Source: an uncultured Clostridia bacterium (GTDB lineage: Bacteria > Bacillota > Clostridia > Christensenellales > Borkfalkiaceae). Taken from it: a stretch of 64,000 bases of DNA. The DNA is taken from contig CAKQMB010000004.1 in the NCBI GenBank assembly GCA_934254825.1, forward strand, positions 1 to 64,000, written 5' to 3'. The notes below the pieces were generated by a model, which made no database searches, was not told the DNA's origin, and saw only the letters and a list, made by a program, of their open reading frames with translations. The position numbers and the translations under genes are program-made. This document shows, piece by piece, positions 60,377-64,000 of this stretch (within the stretch, counting starts at the first letter, position 1; the number at the start of each line of letters is the position of its first letter).

Positions 60377-61501
60377 TTAGATAAAAATCGAAATAACGGC
60401 GATCAAAACCGCAACGCCGAAAATTACACACGATAACATAAACGGCGATTTTTTGTTTAACTTCCTGTATTTTTTACCGATTTTGAACAGTCTTTCATCC
60501 GTCTCGCCGAAAGCTTTTTGCTCGGCTTTAACATAATACGGAACCGAAACCCGTTCACCGTTTTCTTCCTTTTCGTAATAAACGATTTTTTCGAATTTCC
60601 CTAAGGGCGGCATGCCGAGAATTTCTTTCTTCTTCTTTTCAAACGCAAGCTTTCCGAAATAAATCACGGCAATCGTAAGAAAAGCCACGCCGAAAAGTAT
60701 CGTTGCCGCTTCCGTTACGGAAGAGATATATAAACTTACAAGGTCTTTTCCGAAATTCTGAATAAGTATGCCGTAAACAACGGAAAATAAGTTGTTGAAT
60801 CCGTGCATAACGGAGCCTGTCAGATAATTACCGGTTATCGAAACGACCGCGCCTATTGCCAATCCCCCGATAAATTGCAGGATAAGCTGCGAAAAATTGC
60901 CGTGCATAAGCGCAAACGCGAGCGAAGACAAAACTACCGAAGCTATAACGCCGAACTGTTCGAGTCCGCGCATTATAATTCCTCTGAAAAGCATTTCTTC
61001 GAATATCGCTGGACAAACGACCGTGAGAACAATGTAAATAAGCGCAAAAATCGCCGAATACGGACTTAAATTATTGTCGGGAACAAACCCTTCGCCTAAA
61101 ATCGTTTCCGCGTCCGATCCGAACCTGAGGTGCGCGTGATAAAACGACATCATTATTCCCATTATGAGAATAACAGCCATAAGCATCTGCACGCCGTCGA
61201 ATTTGGCGATATACCCTCCGCCGCGGAACGGATTTGTTTTCCTTATCAGCGAGTACGCAAGCGCGACGATAAAAATTGCGAGTTGCGAAATGAAAATGTT
61301 GACGACAAGATACGCGTAAACGTCGAATTGATACAATTTCCGAAGCGGTTCGCCGAAAATTCTGCCCGCGAAATACGACACTCCGAAAAAAGCAACGAGA
61401 ACGATTATATAAACTATTCCGCTGTCCAGGGCGTTAAACCTGTTAGGATTATATGAACGCGATTTTCCCGCGTTGTTTTTCGCAAAATCGTTTACGGGCA
61501 T
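60377..61501 (-). CDS. CPBP-family intramembrane metalloprotease
   Basis: 374 residues with about eight membrane helices. The family motifs are EEMLFRG (E168-E169, R173), ALMHGNF (H200) and MHGFNN (second histidine about 231). The C-terminal 100 residues are charged (about 285-345), ahead of one last helix. Abi/CPBP relatives cut membrane proteins or act in prenyl-protein processing or bacteriocin immunity; the substrate is unknown. It lies between proS and the DPF membrane protein gene with 41- and 56-base gaps. Confidence 0.85.
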   Translation of the reverse strand: MPVNDFAKNNAGKSRSYNPNRFNALDSGIVYIIVLVAFFGVSYFAGRIFGEPLRKLYQFDVYAYLVVNIFISQLAIFIVALAYSLIRKTNPFRGGGYIAKFDGVQMLMAVILIMGIMMSFYHAHLRFGSDAETILGEGFVPDNNLSPYSAIFALIYIVLTVVCPAIFEEMLFRGIIMRGLEQFGVIASVVLSSLAFALMHGNFSQLILQFIGGLAIGAVVSITGNYLTGSVMHGFNNLFSVVYGILIQNFGKDLVSLYISSVTEAATILFGVAFLTIAVIYFGKLAFEKKKKEILGMPPLGKFEKIVYYEKEENGERVSVPYYVKAEQKAFGETDERLFKIGKKYRKLNKKSPFMLSCVIFGVAVLIAVISIFI

Positions 61502-61542
61502 TTGTGTAACCTTATTTTATCGGACTTTATATCCTGTTTTTA

Positions 61543-63273
61543 TTAAACTTTGTATTTCGCCATAATTTCGGCGATTCTGTTTTTAATATCCGAAACGGCG
61601 TCGTTTATCGGAATTTCGCCTTTAAAAGACTTATCTCTGTAACTTATTTCGGCAACGCCTTTTTCGCACGTTTTCTGACTGATAACCACTCTTATCGGAA
61701 TACCGAAAAGGTCAGCGTCCGCAAACATTGCGCCGGCTCTTATGTCTCTGTCGTCATAAAGGACTTCCACTCCGTCATCCGAAAGTTCCTTGTAAAGCTT
61801 ATCGGAAACGCCTTTGACCGTTTTTTCCTCGGACTGCAAACAACAGATTTCAACCTGCCACGGAGCGATAGGCATAGGCCAGATAGGTCCGTAGTTGTCG
61901 TGTTGTTCCTCGCAAATCGTCGCGCAGAGTCTGCCGACGCCTATTCCGTAACAACCCATGATCGGGTTCTTTCTCGTTCCGTCGCTGTCGACGTAAGTCA
62001 TATTCATAGACTTAGTATACTTCGTTCCGAGCTGGAATATGTTGCCCACTTCAACGCCGCGTTTAAGGGTTATCGTAGGTTTGCCGCAAACAGGGCAAAT
62101 CCCGCCGTTATACGCCTTTGCTACGTCCGCATAATCGACTTTGCCGACGTCTCGTTCGACGTTCATTCCGACATAATGGTAATCCTTCTCGTTTGCTCCG
62201 CAAACAAAGCTTTCGATGTTTTTAAGCGAACGATCGAAAACAAGTTTTGCCTTGCCGTTAAATCCTACGGGACCGATAAATCCCGCTACGATACCGGAGT
62301 CCTCCGATATACCGCTTGCGGGGTGAACCTCGGTTTTAAGATAATTACGAAGCTTGGTTTCGTTGACTTCGAGGTCTCCTCTTATAAACACGATAACATA
62401 TTCGTCCGTAGCGTTTTCCTGATATACGACGGCTTTGCACATTCTCGTAGGCTCAGCGCCGAGTTTATGTTTAAGCCCCTCGATCGTTTTTACGTTGGGG
62501 GTTTCGACTTTGCGAAGCTCCTCTTTCTCGCTCTCGACGTTATGCGTTATACAATCCGCGACTTCGACGTTAGCTTTATATCCGCAGTTTTCGTCCGAAC
62601 AGATAGCAAGCGTATCTTCGCCGATATCGGTTAAAAGCATAAATTCGTGAGAAACGCTGCCGCCCATCATTCCGCTGTCGCTTTTGACCGCGATAACGTT
62701 TTTAGCTCCCGCTCTCTTATAAATGCGAACGTAAGCTTCGTAGCATTTCTGATAGTATTCTTCGAGATCTTCCTGCGAGGTGTGGAACGAGTAAGCGTCT
62801 TTCATAGTAAATTCTCTTACTCTTATAAGTCCTCCTCTCGCTCTCGGTTCGTCACGGAATTTGGTCTGAATCTGATAGATCATAAACGGATAATCGGTGT
62901 AAGAAGCGGCAATATCTCTCGCAAGGTGAACCGCGGCTTCCTCATGGGTCATACCGAGAACCATCTTCGTTCCGTTACGGTCGGTAAAACGCGCCATTTC
63001 GCTGCCGATACTCGTGTATCTGCCCGACTCCTCCCACAAAGCCGCAGGCATTACCACGGGGAAAAGAACTTCCTGACCGCCGATAGCATCCATTTCTTCC
63101 CTTATTATTTTCTCGATTTTCATCATTATTCTCTTCGCGGGATTGAAGAGAGAGTACGTTCCTGTACTCATATATTTCATATAACCGCCCTTCGTCATAA
63201 GAGCGTGACTTGCGATGACGCAATCTTTCGGCGTTTCTTTAAATCTTGCGCCGAGTAAATTTCTTACTAACAT
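61543..63273 (-). CDS. proS: Prolyl-tRNA synthetase, bacterial type
   Basis: 576 residues. Class II motifs 1-3 are present (GGQEVLFPVVMPAALW, KFRDEPRARGGLIRVREF, MGCYGIGVGRL). A YbaK-like editing insertion lies between motifs 2 and 3 (about residues 225-390; VVYQENATDEYVIVFIRGD). The C-terminal anticodon domain (APWQVEICCLQSE, ADLFGIPIRVVIS) ends the protein. CICPVC-type cysteine pair in GGICPVCGKP resembles a zinc site. It has a promoter but the leader is only about 60 bases, too short for a T-box. Confidence 0.96.
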   Translation of the reverse strand: MLVRNLLGARFKETPKDCVIASHALMTKGGYMKYMSTGTYSLFNPAKRIMMKIEKIIREEMDAIGGQEVLFPVVMPAALWEESGRYTSIGSEMARFTDRNGTKMVLGMTHEEAAVHLARDIAASYTDYPFMIYQIQTKFRDEPRARGGLIRVREFTMKDAYSFHTSQEDLEEYYQKCYEAYVRIYKRAGAKNVIAVKSDSGMMGGSVSHEFMLLTDIGEDTLAICSDENCGYKANVEVADCITHNVESEKEELRKVETPNVKTIEGLKHKLGAEPTRMCKAVVYQENATDEYVIVFIRGDLEVNETKLRNYLKTEVHPASGISEDSGIVAGFIGPVGFNGKAKLVFDRSLKNIESFVCGANEKDYHYVGMNVERDVGKVDYADVAKAYNGGICPVCGKPTITLKRGVEVGNIFQLGTKYTKSMNMTYVDSDGTRKNPIMGCYGIGVGRLCATICEEQHDNYGPIWPMPIAPWQVEICCLQSEEKTVKGVSDKLYKELSDDGVEVLYDDRDIRAGAMFADADLFGIPIRVVISQKTCEKGVAEISYRDKSFKGEIPINDAVSDIKNRIAEIMAKYKV

Positions 63274-63337
63274 TTTTATTCTCCGTTAAGTTTTTTCTAT
63301 ACTGTATATTTCAATTCTTTATACGTTGACAGAATTT

Positions 63338-63366
63338 ATTATAGTCATTTTTTTGTCAAAAGTAAA
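63338..63366 (-). promoter_or_regulatory. Promoter of proS
   Basis: On the minus strand, -10 TATAAT (63343-63338), a 17-nt spacer and a weak -35 TTTACT (63366-63361). A better TTGACA sits closer, but its spacing to the -10 is 10 bases, too short. The rest of the 300-base proS-tkt gap holds no gene that I can see. Confidence 0.6.
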
Positions 63367-63501
63367 GCAATATAAAGGTTGTTAGCTGAAAATAAAGTAA
63401 AAGTCGAGTCCGCGAGACCGTTCGGATCGGCTTTACTGCGACGATTTAAAATAAAAGAACAAAAGAATTTCCGAAATAAGCGGATTTGTCTGTCAATTCA
63501 C

Positions 63502-63530
63502 TTGAAAAAAAAACGGAGAAAATGTATAAT
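63502..63530 (+). promoter_or_regulatory. Sigma-A promoter of tkt
   Basis: -35 TTGAAA (63502-63507), a 17-nt A-rich spacer and a perfect -10 TATAAT (63525-63530), followed by a leader of about 37 bases and AGGAGA. Confidence 0.88.
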
Positions 63531-63573
63531 GTTATGCGACGAATAGATATTATTCCCACGATAGGAGAAACAA

Positions 63574-64000
63574 ATGGACGTTAATCAACTTGCTGTAAAC
63601 ACGATCAGAGTTCTTTCCGCGGAAGCAATCGAAAAAGCAAAATCGGGACATCCCGGTCTTCCGCTCGGAAGCGCGCCGATTGCTTACGCTCTTTTTTCCA
63701 AACACCTGAAATTCGACCCGAAATGTCCCCAATTTACCGACAGAGACAGATTTATTCTCTCCGCAGGTCACGGATCGATGCTTTTATATTCGCTTCTTAA
63801 CCTTTTCGGATATGATTTGCCGATGAGCGCGATCGAAAATTTCCGCCAGTTGGGATCGAAAGCCCCGGGACACCCCGAATGGAGCGTTACGCCCGGAGTC
63901 GAAACCACGACCGGACCTTTGGGACAGGGAATCGCAAACGCAGTCGGTATGGCGATCGCCGAAACTCATCTCGCAGCCGTGTTTAACAAACCCGGATATA
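63574..64000 (+). CDS. tkt: Transketolase, N-terminal part (continues beyond the window)
   Basis: The first 142 codons are seen. It transfers two-carbon units between sugar phosphates with thiamine diphosphate. The thiamine-binding parts are SGHPGLPLGSAPIAYALF, DRFILSAGHGSMLLYSLL and TTGPLGQGIANAVGMAIAE, with the histidines expected for substrate binding. AGGAG lies 7 bases before the ATG. It is divergent from proS. A split, two-gene transketolase is not excluded, since the end is outside the window. Confidence 0.95.
   Translation, partial: MDVNQLAVNTIRVLSAEAIEKAKSGHPGLPLGSAPIAYALFSKHLKFDPKCPQFTDRDRFILSAGHGSMLLYSLLNLFGYDLPMSAIENFRQLGSKAPGHPEWSVTPGVETTTGPLGQGIANAVGMAIAETHLAAVFNKPGY

Noticed and set aside
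63274..63573. T-box leader upstream of proS
   Set aside because: The leader from the likely start site is only about 60 bases and lacks the T-box core and an intrinsic terminator.
1..64000. CRISPR array, prophage, integrase or transposase
   Set aside because: No spaced direct repeats of CRISPR size and no phage, integrase or transposase protein could be found on either strand.

Overview
The window is 64 kb of an intermediate-GC genome whose gene content points to an uncultured Clostridia-type Firmicute. The clues are a glgC/glgD pair, NfnAB, a BmpA-type purine-nucleoside ABC importer behind a guanine riboswitch, a DnaD + DnaI-type helicase-loading pair, the ftsK-rimO-pgsA-cinA-recA string, a collagen-like exosporium-type protein, AGGAGG-like ribosome sites and near-consensus sigma-A promoters with 17-nt spacers. 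I see no prophage, insertion sequence with a transposase, or CRISPR array. About nine tenths of the genes are on the minus strand. The family or genus cannot be named from sequence reading alone.

Layout. 1-2.7 kb: a 140-bp tandem repeat, tRNA-Trp, a family-2 glycosyltransferase and a Gly-X-Thr collagen-like protein. 2.7-6.7 kb: guaB and nfnAB. 6.7-12.7 kb: a purine salvage operon (guanine-class riboswitch, xpt, bmpA, ABC ATPase, two permeases). 12.8-20.5 kb: topB, a ComEC-type beta-lactamase-fold hydrolase, a 279-bp terminal-inverted-repeat element, rlmI-sdaA-C_GCAxxG, and an unrecognised protein that may have a leaderless mRNA. 20.6-27.2 kb: ftsK-rimO-pgsA-cinA-recA. 27.3-30.5 kb: acpP, tex and an AlkD-like protein. 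30.5-42.2 kb: a glycogen island (GH13 hydrolase, glgP, glgA, glgD, glgC, glgB, pgi). 42.2-49.5 kb: a TIM-barrel isomerase, clpC, galU, rpiB, tsaC/sua5 and dnaB. 49.5-54.3 kb: pepF, a membrane protein, lepB and a divergent alpha/beta-hydrolase. 54.6-57 kb: dnaD-dnaI on the plus strand. 57-63.3 kb: a LysR regulator, mnmE, a membrane protein with DPF repeats, a CPBP protease and proS. 63.6 kb to the end: the start of tkt.

How the genes work together. The purine block forms a regulon: imported nucleosides or bases are salvaged by Xpt under guanine feedback. A complete glycogen synthesis and breakdown route (Pgi, GlgC/GlgD, GlgA, GlgB, GlgP, GH13) lies in one minus-strand run with small gaps, and galU, rpiB and tkt nearby serve sugar-phosphate metabolism. 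DnaB, DnaD and DnaI supply helicase and loader.

The most unusual items are: the 279-bp element, which can fold completely into a three-way junction; the lysine-rich histone-H1-like tail on GlgA; an alpha/beta-hydrolase with lysine in place of the nucleophile serine; a membrane protein with three DPFxxFS repeats; and a promoter whose predicted start site coincides with the ATG of its gene.
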